Below are positions 10,568-19,127 of a DNA stretch of 64,000 bases, piece by piece. The translations under genes and the position numbers were made by a program. Numbering within the stretch: position 1 is the first letter of the stretch; each line of letters begins with the position of its first letter. Under the pieces are notes generated by a model, which had not been told where the DNA came from, searched no databases, and saw only the letters and a list, made by a program, of their open reading frames with translations. The stretch is from Pseudobacteriovorax antillogorgiicola (GTDB taxonomy: Bacteria > Bdellovibrionota_B > Oligoflexia > Oligoflexales > RGVZ01): positions 62,001 to 126,000 of the forward strand of contig CAMDHM010000001.1 of the NCBI GenBank assembly GCA_945898195.1. The letters are read 5' to 3'.

Positions 10568-11518
10568 TTACAGCAGGTTGTTACAATTCACCATGAAGGG
10601 CACGCAATTACGAATGTCCTGAGAACCCAGAATAAACTGAGCGACGCGAGCCATTCCAATTCCAGTGCCGGAGTGCAGGGGAATATCTTTGCCGCGATGC
10701 GCGTCGAGGTACCAGTCGAAGTCCTCGGGCTTGCCGCCAAGGGAAAGTAGGCGGTGGTACATGTCTGACGATTTCAAGCGCGAGACAATCCGCTCGTAAC
10801 GGAATTCACGTTCAGCAGCACCGGCTGATTCCCCGGCAAATGGCAGGATCAAGTCGGTGCTGTTCACCACACGCGGATCCTGTTCATTTTCGCGCATATT
10901 GAAGAATTTGATTTCTTTTGGGTAGTGGGTGATAAAGTGCGGTCCCAAAATTTCTACGAGCTTCAATTCATGGTGGGATTTAAGGTCGTCTCCCCATTTC
11001 AGGTCCGGCCAGTGGCGCCCCAGAATTTCGACGGCCTCTGTGTAGGTGAGCCGCTCGAATTTAATATTTCTGAGTTGGTCAGGATTGCGGTCTAGTTTGA
11101 AAAGCTCTGCCTCGCAGCTTTCGATCACTTCATGGCAGGAAGAATTGATGACCCCAGAAATGTGGGTCACGAGGTCTTCTAGGCCGCCCTGAAATTCCAG
11201 TTCAAACAGGCTGAACTGGCACAGGTGGCGGTTGTTGTCCTCTGGTTCTGCACGAAAGGATTGGATCTCTGCCCATACTTTGGGAATGTGTGGGGTGATA
11301 AGTTCCAAGTAGAGCTGGTCCGATTGGGCCAAATAGGCTTGTTTTCCGAAGAAATCCACTTTGAACAGTGTATCGACGTTTTCACAGGCTCCGGTGACTC
11401 CGACGAGCTCCGGGCAGTTGTGAATCTGGGTGAACCCTTGGTTCATGACATACTTCCGTGCTCCACGGAACATTGCATCCCAGATTTTGATTAAAGTGAT
11501 CCTACGCTCGATGTCCAT
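10568..11518 (-). CDS. AsnRS/AspRS-like catalytic core without anticodon domain; possible asparagine synthetase
   Basis: A 316-residue class II aminoacyl-tRNA-synthetase core of the Asx type. It begins directly at the catalytic domain; the N-terminal OB-fold that reads the anticodon is missing. Motif 2 is present (FRAE at 88-91, then RHL at 97-99), as is the AYLAQSDQLY block (61-70). Motif 3 keeps its Arg (GTGIGMAR, 284-291) but the usual acidic residue before it is Ala, and the standard PFPR ending is PFMVN. Known relatives of this shape are archaeal AS-AR asparagine synthetases derived from Asx-tRNA synthetases; another possibility is a tRNA-modifying or regulatory paralogue. GGGGGAGG precedes the ATG. 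It leads the transcript into pyrF. Confidence 0.75.
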   Translation of the reverse strand: MDIERRITLIKIWDAMFRGARKYVMNQGFTQIHNCPELVGVTGACENVDTLFKVDFFGKQAYLAQSDQLYLELITPHIPKVWAEIQSFRAEPEDNNRHLCQFSLFELEFQGGLEDLVTHISGVINSSCHEVIESCEAELFKLDRNPDQLRNIKFERLTYTEAVEILGRHWPDLKWGDDLKSHHELKLVEILGPHFITHYPKEIKFFNMRENEQDPRVVNSTDLILPFAGESAGAAEREFRYERIVSRLKSSDMYHRLLSLGGKPEDFDWYLDAHRGKDIPLHSGTGIGMARVAQFILGSQDIRNCVPFMVNCNNLL

Positions 11519-11720
11519 GAGACCTCCCCCTGGTCATAGGTGACAAAGCATTGACTAAACTTGATCTGTTTTTCTGGATTCTCGTCGCGCGACGTTCTGA
11601 GCATAGAGGTTGCCAGAAAGGTTTTGCCTGTGCAAGTATTTTTTTCTTTAATTTCAATGGGTTACATGTGGATTTCGGAGAAAAAGATGGCTAGTGCACA
11701 CATGTTGATTTTAAAAAAAA

Positions 11721-11742
11721 TCGCACGTGCGCCGTCGTGCGA
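11721..11742 (+). promoter_or_regulatory. Hairpin covering the pyrE ribosome binding site
   Basis: TCGCACG (11721-11727) and CGTGCGA (11736-11742) can pair as a perfect 7-bp stem with an 8-base loop. The 3' arm shares its last two bases with the GAGG (11741-11744) that serves the TTG start at 11752. This could reduce translation of pyrE. The remainder of the 11519-11751 gap is AT-rich in its middle and shows no other element I can support. Confidence 0.4.
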
Positions 11743-11751
11743 GGTATCCAT

Positions 11752-12477
11752 TTGAGTGAAACAGGTGCAATTTGTTTTGTCAAACCAAGATCGGAGTTTC
11801 ATTTGGTCGGCGTAGAACTTTCCAAACTGTTGATTGATTGTGGTGCATTGAGATTTGGTTCATTCATGACCAAGTCCGGTCGAGAGAGCCCTTTTTTTCT
11901 GAATTTCGGAGATGTTTGCGATGGGCCTTCTTTAGACCGTCTCGCTGAACTTTATGCTGAAGGCATCCTGCGGCAGATGGATCCCCTTCCCGACGTTATC
12001 TTTGGACCTGCCTACAAAGGAATCCCACTTGCCGTTGCCATTGCCTCAGCCCTAAGCCGTCGATCAGGACAACCGGTTTCCTTTGCCTTTGATCGTAAAG
12101 AATCCAAGGATCACGGCGAAGGAGGGCAGATGGTTGGACGGAAAATTATTCCAAATCATCGTGTCGCCATTGTTGATGACGTTTTGACGTCCGGCCTCAG
12201 TATCAAACACTCGCTGGATTTTGTTGGGCGGACGGGATGTAATGTCGTGGGAATTATTGTTGGAGTCGATCGCTGCGAGAAACCGGCCGATGGAATGACT
12301 GGCCACACCGCAGCCGAATCCATTCGCAGCCATTCTGGGGTGGAAGTCCATTCGCTGGCGACAATCGACGAAGTGATCTCCGCTTTGAATTCTGATGATA
12401 ATTTGAAATCCGCTGCCGGTTTGACTCCCCAAATCATTGAGAGCGTGATGGCATATCGCCTAAAATTTTCTCGGTAG
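11752..12477 (+). CDS. pyrE: Orotate phosphoribosyltransferase
   Basis: Transfers ribose-5-phosphate from PRPP to orotate, giving OMP for PyrF. The 241-residue protein has the PRPP-binding signature VAIVDDVLTSG (about 138-148) and the flexible catalytic loop FDRKESKDHGEGG (about 113-125) of bacterial OPRTs, with GPAYKGIPLA upstream of it. Start choice: TTG at 11752 has GAGG seven bases ahead; a GTG at 11737 is also in frame but lies inside the stem of the leader hairpin and has no Shine-Dalgarno. It runs divergently from the synthetase-like/pyrF operon, so both pyrimidine genes flank one control region. Confidence 0.92.
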   Translation: MSETGAICFVKPRSEFHLVGVELSKLLIDCGALRFGSFMTKSGRESPFFLNFGDVCDGPSLDRLAELYAEGILRQMDPLPDVIFGPAYKGIPLAVAIASALSRRSGQPVSFAFDRKESKDHGEGGQMVGRKIIPNHRVAIVDDVLTSGLSIKHSLDFVGRTGCNVVGIIVGVDRCEKPADGMTGHTAAESIRSHSGVEVHSLATIDEVISALNSDDNLKSAAGLTPQIIESVMAYRLKFSR

Positions 12478-12524
12478 CTGGGCTGCGAGCCTCTGGTTCA
12501 ACGGATTGACTGGTGTCTTAAAAG

Positions 12525-12555
12525 TTGACAGTGGTAAGTCCATTCGATTTAGATT
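12525..12555 (+). promoter_or_regulatory. Possible sigma70 promoter for the Cys-rich lipoprotein
   Basis: A perfect TTGACA at 12525-12530 is followed after 19 bases by TAGATT (12550-12555), four of six matches. The spacer is long, so the pairing is doubtful, but the box lies about 130 bases before the lipoprotein start. Confidence 0.35.
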
Positions 12556-12656
12556 TTATAAAAAAAAATAGCGATATCAGAGCCTTGTAACTAGCGTTTA
12601 GTGCGGCCTGCCCTGGCACGATTATTGGAGTATTCCCCGTGTCCAGGAGGATATCT

Positions 12657-14300
12657 ATGCGCCGTATATCGCCAGCACTGTTCGCCATGAGCCTTGTCAT
12701 TCTTTCCGGCGTTGGATGTAGTTTCGTTCCTTCCGGGGGGGGGCACGGTGAACTGGCCAGCGGCGCTCCTAATGTGTTCTTTTTCGAGTGGTCTTGCGCT
12801 TCCGCGCAGAACCATTTTGTGAATTTTGGGAATAAATTCGAGGCAGCAGTTGCCGAATATTCCCAAAGTAAAGCATCGCTTGGACATGACGGCAATTCAT
12901 CGAACCTACTTGTTAGAGATAACTACCGCGGTGAATTGGCTTCGTCATTCCATGGGGTTTCGCTGGCGACGCCATGGAGGGGTCAATTCGGTCCCATATT
13001 TGCTCAGTTATCCTTGCCGCCGGGGATCAAAGTTCAATCGGACTGCGCGGCCCAATCTTCTGATGAGACGGCCTACGATGCTTGTGTTGAGGCAGTCCAA
13101 CATTATGATGTCCTTCAGGCGGTGAGTAAGGTTTGGGATTCAAACTCCAATGGAAAAAAATGCTACGAGGGAAATACCTATCAAGCGACAGACGTGGTCG
13201 AATTTGCATACTGCGACAATGAATGTGCCTTTAATGAACGGGCATGCACGCGGTGTGAAGTGCCATCCTCGGACGGCACGCCCAGGGCATTTGTCTGTAA
13301 AAGCCGTCGCAGCGCCATGGAGGCGGTCGGTACCTTCTGTCGGTTGAAAAACGGCATGTGCTCAACTTTTGACCCTGAAAAAATGTGCGCGTCAAAACCG
13401 GGGCGTGAATTTTCCGGAACTGGCCTTACGGCTGTCGATGGCCGTACGGAGCACAAAGGTTCATTTGAACTTTCAGGATACCTTGGGGCCTCGGAGTCTG
13501 TGCAAGTGAAGGCTGGGGTTGTTGCCGGACAGAAGGTGGCTGCCAGAGGCACCCTGCGTGGCACGATTGGTTACTCGGCATCGACCTTGGGTAGTGACGT
13601 CTTCACGACGAACAGCATCGCGACTCCCGGAACCAGGGTCTCCTGCTTTCTGATCATCGATCGGATTGCGGACGTTTCTTATCGCGCTGAGTTGGGGGTT
13701 GGTGGCGATTTTATACTGGCAAATGGCGAGGCTGTGGTTGAAATCGGTGGCGGCTTTAATTTGGACAAGCAATTTTCAAAAACCAGTGCAACCTGGTCCG
13801 CAGGGGGGCAAACTGAGGAAATGATCATGACCCAGTGTGGTCAAAATTACGTGCGGCGTTGGATCGCGAATGAATTGACGAAGCACCTTGAAGATTCTGC
13901 CGGGCTTAAAATCATACAAAAAGCCGTGCAGCGGGTATTGCTCGACTCGGGGCTGGGCAAACAATTTGGATTGAAAGATACATCGGCCGTTTTCTGCCGC
14001 TATCCCGAATACGATGTGGCAAATTATTACCGAACGGCAGGGGTGCAGGTGTATGTTGGTGATGACGTCAAAGTGCAGTGGGGCCACTTGCGGCACCTTG
14101 GGTTTGACGCGCTCTGGCCAGACGCCTGGTCAGAAAAACTTAAGGTCAACGAAGAATCTCTAAGGCCATTCGTGCGTGAATTCAAAGATGGAACCCTTCG
14201 TGGGGAGCGCCTTAGCCAGCTTTTTAATGAAGTCATCGTTCCAGCGTCACAGTTTGCTCAGGACACCAGATGGAAAGCGGATCATTGCATGGTCCAGTGA
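12657..14300 (+). CDS. Large Cys-rich lipoprotein, unknown
   Basis: A 547-residue exported lipoprotein with a short signal peptide and lipobox SGVGC (Cys21). AGGAGG lies six bases before ATG 12657, which is better than the upstream in-frame start at 12639. A Cys-rich block (about residues 160-250; spacings such as CDNEC and CTRC) precedes a Gly/Ser/Val-rich beta-type region (about 255-395) and a helical C-terminus. The two-part layout suggests a disulfide-bonded N-domain with a beta domain, but no known family is recognised. The downstream small gene at 14339 is on the same strand after 38 bases and is Cys-rich too, so they may work together. Confidence 0.75.
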   Translation: MRRISPALFAMSLVILSGVGCSFVPSGGGHGELASGAPNVFFFEWSCASAQNHFVNFGNKFEAAVAEYSQSKASLGHDGNSSNLLVRDNYRGELASSFHGVSLATPWRGQFGPIFAQLSLPPGIKVQSDCAAQSSDETAYDACVEAVQHYDVLQAVSKVWDSNSNGKKCYEGNTYQATDVVEFAYCDNECAFNERACTRCEVPSSDGTPRAFVCKSRRSAMEAVGTFCRLKNGMCSTFDPEKMCASKPGREFSGTGLTAVDGRTEHKGSFELSGYLGASESVQVKAGVVAGQKVAARGTLRGTIGYSASTLGSDVFTTNSIATPGTRVSCFLIIDRIADVSYRAELGVGGDFILANGEAVVEIGGGFNLDKQFSKTSATWSAGGQTEEMIMTQCGQNYVRRWIANELTKHLEDSAGLKIIQKAVQRVLLDSGLGKQFGLKDTSAVFCRYPEYDVANYYRTAGVQVYVGDDVKVQWGHLRHLGFDALWPDAWSEKLKVNEESLRPFVREFKDGTLRGERLSQLFNEVIVPASQFAQDTRWKADHCMVQ

Positions 14301-14338
14301 GCAGCACTTCGACCGGTTTAGACAATGGGGTCCGCTTC

Positions 14339-14746
14339 ATGAATTCCAGTCGTTTTTTACTGAGGATTGGAATCGGTATAATTTTTTCGGTGGTTTTCAA
14401 TTACACGATACGGCCCCGCCTTGTCATGAACGCTACCAAAAAAATGTTCGCTGAATCTTGCCAAAATAAACGATCATGCCTCGACGCGTTGAATGTCGAG
14501 GTAAATCGCTGCATCAGCACGATTTTTCCCAGAAAAATTTCTCAGTGCATGTTCAAAATTAACGCAAGAGTCTCATGCAACGTTTCTGAAGAGTGCCTTT
14601 CGGCAGTCGATAAATACATGGACCCATGCTACGCGGTAACTGTGCCAAAAAGCCGTTCGGCCCCTGATCAAAACGAGATTAAATTGCTACTTGCCTGCCT
14701 CAATGAACGTGCGGGACAAAATATATTTGTAGTCCCCACTCAGTGA
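14339..14746 (+). CDS. Small membrane-anchored or exported Cys-rich protein
   Basis: A 135-residue product if the ATG at 14339 is used. It starts with a single hydrophobic segment (about residues 7-22), which may be an uncleaved anchor or signal peptide, followed by a domain with eight Cys (for example CQNKRSC, CISTIF, CNVSEEC) that probably form disulfides outside the cytoplasm. The longest frame begins at 14270 within the upstream gene and is less likely. No family is recognised. Position and composition suggest a partner of the lipoprotein at 12657. Confidence 0.6.
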   Translation: MNSSRFLLRIGIGIIFSVVFNYTIRPRLVMNATKKMFAESCQNKRSCLDALNVEVNRCISTIFPRKISQCMFKINARVSCNVSEECLSAVDKYMDPCYAVTVPKSRSAPDQNEIKLLLACLNERAGQNIFVVPTQ

Positions 14747-14806
14747 TATTTTTGAGGCGACCGGGCATTTCCAAGAATGCAGCAGATCGACGTAATCATA
14801 CTTTGC

Positions 14807-15697
14807 TTAACGCCCTGTGGTTTTGCACTGGTTAACGAGTAGCTGTGCCCAGTCCTTGTTGTACATGTTCACCCAGACGCGGTTGTTGTCGCCACAACCA
14901 CTGATGGGGTTGAACTGGACGTTGAGCACGGAGCCAGCTTTGAAGGGGATATCGAAAACAGGCTTGGTCGAGGTCCTAAACTGCCCCGACGACCAGCTGT
15001 ATGAGCCCGGCCCACTTAGGCTAATCACCATATCGTGATCGCATGAGCTGATCTTTGTCACGACGCCACCGATGCTCTGATCGATCAGCGAAGTTACTGA
15101 ATTTGCAGATACCGCGACCTTACCGGTGAAGCACAGTACGGCATCATTGAAGTCATGGTCCCCGGAGAATGGATGGTCTTCAAAATTCACGCCGACTTTA
15201 ACCGCGGCCACGCCTGCGGGTACACGTAACTGGCCGACGGCACTTTGCCCACCAAACGTCGCCGTCACCTGGGTTGTGCCAGCAGTTTTACCCTTGAAGG
15301 CACCGCTGCCCATAGACCAAGCAATGGCAGCATTCTGAGAGTTCCAAGCTGCCTGCGCCGTCACATCCTTCACACCAGAAAGGCTATAATTTGCCGTGGC
15401 CTTGAATGTTCCGGTCACATCGATCGCAATCAGTTGGGATGGTGGCGTTACTTGTAAAGAGGTCAAGGTATCGACGGACTCGGGTCTCTGTTCGGGAGTC
15501 GGGGTGGAAGTGGGTACGGGATGTTTTGAGGGGTCAGGACTGTAAGTCGACGTGGCGTCTGCCGACGGCCAGGGAGTTGTTGTTAACGGCTTGTTAACGC
15601 CAGTATCGTTGCCAAATTTTGTCGTGCGGCAAGAAGCAAAGGCTAAGAATGAAAGGCACGCGCTGAAGAAAAAAGATTTTCGCCCGAGAATCAGCAT
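14807..15697 (-). CDS. Lipoprotein with Big-like domain and DxDFND motif
   Basis: A 296-residue lipoprotein: signal peptide with lipobox FASC (Cys23), then a Thr/Pro/Ser-rich linker (about 33-75) resembling a surface stalk, then a bacterial Ig-like (Big_2-type) domain (about 78-160), and a C-terminal domain (165-296) with DHDFNDAVLCF. The DxDFND motif is typical of DUF4114-type calcium-binding beta domains found in surface proteins. The product is likely on the cell surface. It is convergent with the small gene at 14339. Exact function is unknown. Confidence 0.75.
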   Translation of the reverse strand: MLILGRKSFFFSACLSFLAFASCRTTKFGNDTGVNKPLTTTPWPSADATSTYSPDPSKHPVPTSTPTPEQRPESVDTLTSLQVTPPSQLIAIDVTGTFKATANYSLSGVKDVTAQAAWNSQNAAIAWSMGSGAFKGKTAGTTQVTATFGGQSAVGQLRVPAGVAAVKVGVNFEDHPFSGDHDFNDAVLCFTGKVAVSANSVTSLIDQSIGGVVTKISSCDHDMVISLSGPGSYSWSSGQFRTSTKPVFDIPFKAGSVLNVQFNPISGCGDNNRVWVNMYNKDWAQLLVNQCKTTGR

Positions 15698-15784
15698 GTT
15701 TTATCCCTTGATAGATCAGATCAAGGATATCAAAGCCTGCCTGTTCATGCCAGTGACGTCGCGCGAATGCCTAGTTTAGATAAA

Positions 15785-18700
15785 TCACATCGAGCGCCGG
15801 TATTTTCCGCCTACCCGATAAAGCGTATCCGTGATCTCTCCGAGGCTCGCATGCCTCACCGTCTGCATCAATGCCGTAAAGGCGTTGCCTCCACCAATGA
15901 TGGTATCGGTCAGCAGTTTTAAGGCTGCGTCGCGTTTTGCGTTGTGGGCTTTTTGGAAGTCGTGCAGGCGGCTAAGTTGCTTATCTTTTTCTTCGTAGGA
16001 AGCTCTGGCCATTTCAATTTCAGGGCGAAGGTATTCACCACTGATTACCTTTGGATTTAGGAAGGTGTTCACGCCAACAATTTGAAGTTCGCCGGAGTGT
16101 TTTTTACCTTCGTAGTAAAGGCTTTCTTCCTGGATCTTGTTGCGTTGGTATTGGGTTTCCATGGCACCGAGAACACCGCCGCGAGACGATATTCGATCAA
16201 ACTCCTGCAAGACGGCCTCTTCAACCCGATCTGTGAGAAGTTCTAAAAAGAACGAGCCTTGGTTGATGTTCTCACAGTTATTTAGGCCAAATTCTTTGTT
16301 GATGATCAGTTGAATGGCCATGGCGCGACGGACGCTTTCCTCCGTCGGCGTGGTGATGGCTTCATCGTAGGCATTGGTGTGCAGTGAATTGCAGTTATCG
16401 TAGAGCGCCATGAGGGCCTGCAGCGTTGTGCGGATGTCGTTGAAATCGATCTCCATCGCATGCAGTGAACGGCCCGAAGTCTGGATGTGATATTTGAGTG
16501 TCTGGCTTCGTTCGCTGGCGCCGTAACGGTCCCGCATTGCAATGGCCCAGATTCTGCGCACAACGCGTCCAAGGACTCCGTATTCCGGGTCGACGCCGTT
16601 ACTGAAGAAGAAGGACAGGTTTGGCGCAAAGTCATCGATCTTCATACCGCGCGTCAGATAATATTCGACATAGGTAAAACCATTGGCCAAGGTCAGGGCA
16701 ATCTGGGTCACCGGGTTGGCGCCTGCCTCGGCAATGTGATAGCCAGAAATCGACACGCTATAGTAGTTCCGGATTTTTTTATCGATGAAGAACTGTTGAA
16801 TGTCCCCCATCATTTTTAGGGCGAATTCCGTCGAGAAGATGCAGGTGTTTTGTGCCTGATCCTCTTTCAAAATGTCCGCCTGCACTGTGCCACGAACGGT
16901 CTGGATGGTTTGTTCGATGATCGTGTTGTGGGTTGCGGGATCTGGGACCTTGCCGTTTTCGGCAACATACCGATCGATCTGCTGATCGATGGCCGTGTTC
17001 ATGTACATCGCCAGGATGATGGGAGCGGGTCCATTGATGGTCATGCTGACGCTAGTGTTGTTGGCGCATAAGTCAAAGCCGCTGTAGAGCACCTTCATGT
17101 CTTCCAGCGTTGCGATCGATACGCCCGATTCGCCAACCTTGCCATAGATGTCCGGGCGTTGGTCCGGGTCGCTGCCGTAAAGGGTCACACTGTCAAAGGC
17201 CGTCGATAAGCGCTTTGCGTCAGCATTTTTAGATAAGTAGTGAAAGCGCGCGTTGGTTCGCGCCGGCCCACCCTCGCCGGCAAACTGCCGTTGTGGATCT
17301 TCACCAGTCCGACGGAAGGGAAATACGCCGCCTGTAAAAGGAAAACTGCCCGGGACATTTTCGCGGGTCAGAAAGCGGATGACATCTGCCTTAGTGGTGA
17401 AGGATGGCAAGGCGACCTTTGGCAGATGTTGATGCGAAAGGGTTTCAAAGCTGGCCTTCGCTTTGACGTCCTTGCCACGGACTTGATAGGTGAAGGCATC
17501 ACTGGCGTAATTGCGACGGATATTTTCCCACTGATCGAGCTCTGCCATAAGTTTGGACGGGATTTTTTCCCACAAGGCCTTTGCGCTGGATTCAAGTTGC
17601 GCAGCTGTGGCTGTTTCGTTCTTTTCCCGACAAATGAAAGCTGCGCGGTCCAGGGATTCAGCGTCGTGGGTGATCTGAACAAGGTTTTTGCTTGCGGTGT
17701 GATAGTCGCGGACCGTGCGGGCAATGTCTGCCAGGTAAGTTGCGCGACCCGCTGGAATTAGACTTTCGCGCCGTGTTGATTCGATCGCAACCGGGCGTTG
17801 CTCAGAGGCATGGAACCGCTCGGATTTTGATTTTTCATTCGCCTTTTCATTTATTTTGGCGACAAGAGCCTTGTACAGGCCGTTGGTGCCATCGTCATTG
17901 AAGCGGCTCGCTATGGTTCCAAAAACCGGAAATTCGTCGTCCGCCAGACGGACACCTTTAAATCGGGAGCGACGCAAGTTTGTGCGAACATCGCGGATTG
18001 CATCCAGCGATTGGGCGCGTTCAAACTTGTTGATTGCAATGAAATCGGCGAAGTCCAGCATATCAATTTTTTCAAGCTGGGTTGCGGCACCGTATTCGGC
18101 GGTCATGACATAGAGCGTAAGGTCGGAGATGTCGAGAATGCCAGTGTCGCCCTGACCAATGCCGCTGGTCTCAACGATGATCAAATCGAAAGGTTGAGTT
18201 TTTAAAAGTGCGATGGCGTCACGCGTGACGGCCGCAATTTCTTTGCCCGAGCCACGGGTGGCAAAGCTGCGCAGAAAAATCCTTTGGTCGCTGGCAGAAT
18301 TGAAGCGAATCCGGTCACCAAGCAGTGCACCACCGGTTTTTTTCTTTGAGGGATCGATACAAATCAAGCCGATGCGGGTATCAGGATTGTCCCAAAGTAA
18401 ACGGAGCAGCAACTCATCGGTGAGGGAACTTTTCCCGGCACCGCCGGTGCCAGTGATGCCAAGAACGGGGATTGTCCTGGGCGGCTGTTTGCTTTTGAGC
18501 GATCCGGATGCCTCGATAAGGTGGCCGACAGCCTCGTCATGGGATACTTTTCCGCTTTCGAGCAAGGTTAGCGCCCGGGCGAGATGGCTAACGGCGTTCG
18601 CATCTTGTTCAGGCCAAGTGGTGATCTCTCGGTCGGCCGAATGGAGCATGTGACCGATGATCCCATCGAGTCCCAGGCTGGAGCCATCTTCGGGGCTATA

Positions 18701-19069
18701 GATCTTGGTAACGCCGGCGGCTTCAAGCTCAGCGATTTCCTTGAGGGTGATGACACCGCCGCCACCGCCAAAAATCTTGATGTCGCGGCCGCCACCGGCG
18801 TCCAGTAACTGCCGGACGTATTTGAAGAATTCCATGTGTCCGCCCTGGTAGCTCGATAGCGCGACGGCGTGGGCATCTTCTTGGATTGCGGCTTCGGCGA
18901 CTTCGGCGGCAGACCGGTTGTGACCAAGATGAATGACTTCAGCGCCACGGGCTTGCAGCAGGCGGCGCATGATGTTGATGCTCGCATCGTGGCCATCAAA
19001 TAGGGCGGTGGCGGTGATGAAACGCAATTTTTGGCGTGGCACATAGGTTTGCATGGAACTTGATTGCAT
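15785..19069 (-). CDS. icmF: Fused isobutyryl-CoA mutase (mutase plus G-protein chaperone)
   Basis: A 1094-residue adenosylcobalamin enzyme that interconverts isobutyryl-CoA and n-butyryl-CoA (some family members use isovaleryl/pivalyl-CoA), with its own GTPase chaperone fused in. Order: B12-binding domain (about 13-145; DGHDAS with His27 as cobalt ligand), MeaB-like G domain from about 200 (Walker A GTGGAGKSS at 206-214), linker, and a TIM-barrel mutase domain (about 560-1094, with FPFTGGVFPFRR and RTNARFHYLS). The length matches known IcmF proteins. ATG 19069 is selected; an upstream start at 19192 would run through the divergent proline dehydrogenase gene. No B12 riboswitch is visible in the short upstream gap. 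Confidence 0.95.
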   Translation of the reverse strand: MQSSSMQTYVPRQKLRFITATALFDGHDASINIMRRLLQARGAEVIHLGHNRSAAEVAEAAIQEDAHAVALSSYQGGHMEFFKYVRQLLDAGGGRDIKIFGGGGGVITLKEIAELEAAGVTKIYSPEDGSSLGLDGIIGHMLHSADREITTWPEQDANAVSHLARALTLLESGKVSHDEAVGHLIEASGSLKSKQPPRTIPVLGITGTGGAGKSSLTDELLLRLLWDNPDTRIGLICIDPSKKKTGGALLGDRIRFNSASDQRIFLRSFATRGSGKEIAAVTRDAIALLKTQPFDLIIVETSGIGQGDTGILDISDLTLYVMTAEYGAATQLEKIDMLDFADFIAINKFERAQSLDAIRDVRTNLRRSRFKGVRLADDEFPVFGTIASRFNDDGTNGLYKALVAKINEKANEKSKSERFHASEQRPVAIESTRRESLIPAGRATYLADIARTVRDYHTASKNLVQITHDAESLDRAAFICREKNETATAAQLESSAKALWEKIPSKLMAELDQWENIRRNYASDAFTYQVRGKDVKAKASFETLSHQHLPKVALPSFTTKADVIRFLTRENVPGSFPFTGGVFPFRRTGEDPQRQFAGEGGPARTNARFHYLSKNADAKRLSTAFDSVTLYGSDPDQRPDIYGKVGESGVSIATLEDMKVLYSGFDLCANNTSVSMTINGPAPIILAMYMNTAIDQQIDRYVAENGKVPDPATHNTIIEQTIQTVRGTVQADILKEDQAQNTCIFSTEFALKMMGDIQQFFIDKKIRNYYSVSISGYHIAEAGANPVTQIALTLANGFTYVEYYLTRGMKIDDFAPNLSFFFSNGVDPEYGVLGRVVRRIWAIAMRDRYGASERSQTLKYHIQTSGRSLHAMEIDFNDIRTTLQALMALYDNCNSLHTNAYDEAITTPTEESVRRAMAIQLIINKEFGLNNCENINQGSFFLELLTDRVEEAVLQEFDRISSRGGVLGAMETQYQRNKIQEESLYYEGKKHSGELQIVGVNTFLNPKVISGEYLRPEIEMARASYEEKDKQLSRLHDFQKAHNAKRDAALKLLTDTIIGGGNAFTALMQTVRHASLGEITDTLYRVGGKYRRSM

Positions 19070-19127
19070 TGGACCCGCCTTCGTATCATTATGTCTACGC
19101 CGTATTCTTAACAAAACTTCGGGTCTT

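Noticed and set aside
11561-11755. 64-residue plus-strand ORF before pyrE
   Set aside because: Overlaps the leader hairpin, has no ribosome binding site and no recognisable sequence.
17240-17761. 173-residue plus-strand ORF inside icmF
   Set aside because: Shadow frame of the mutase gene.
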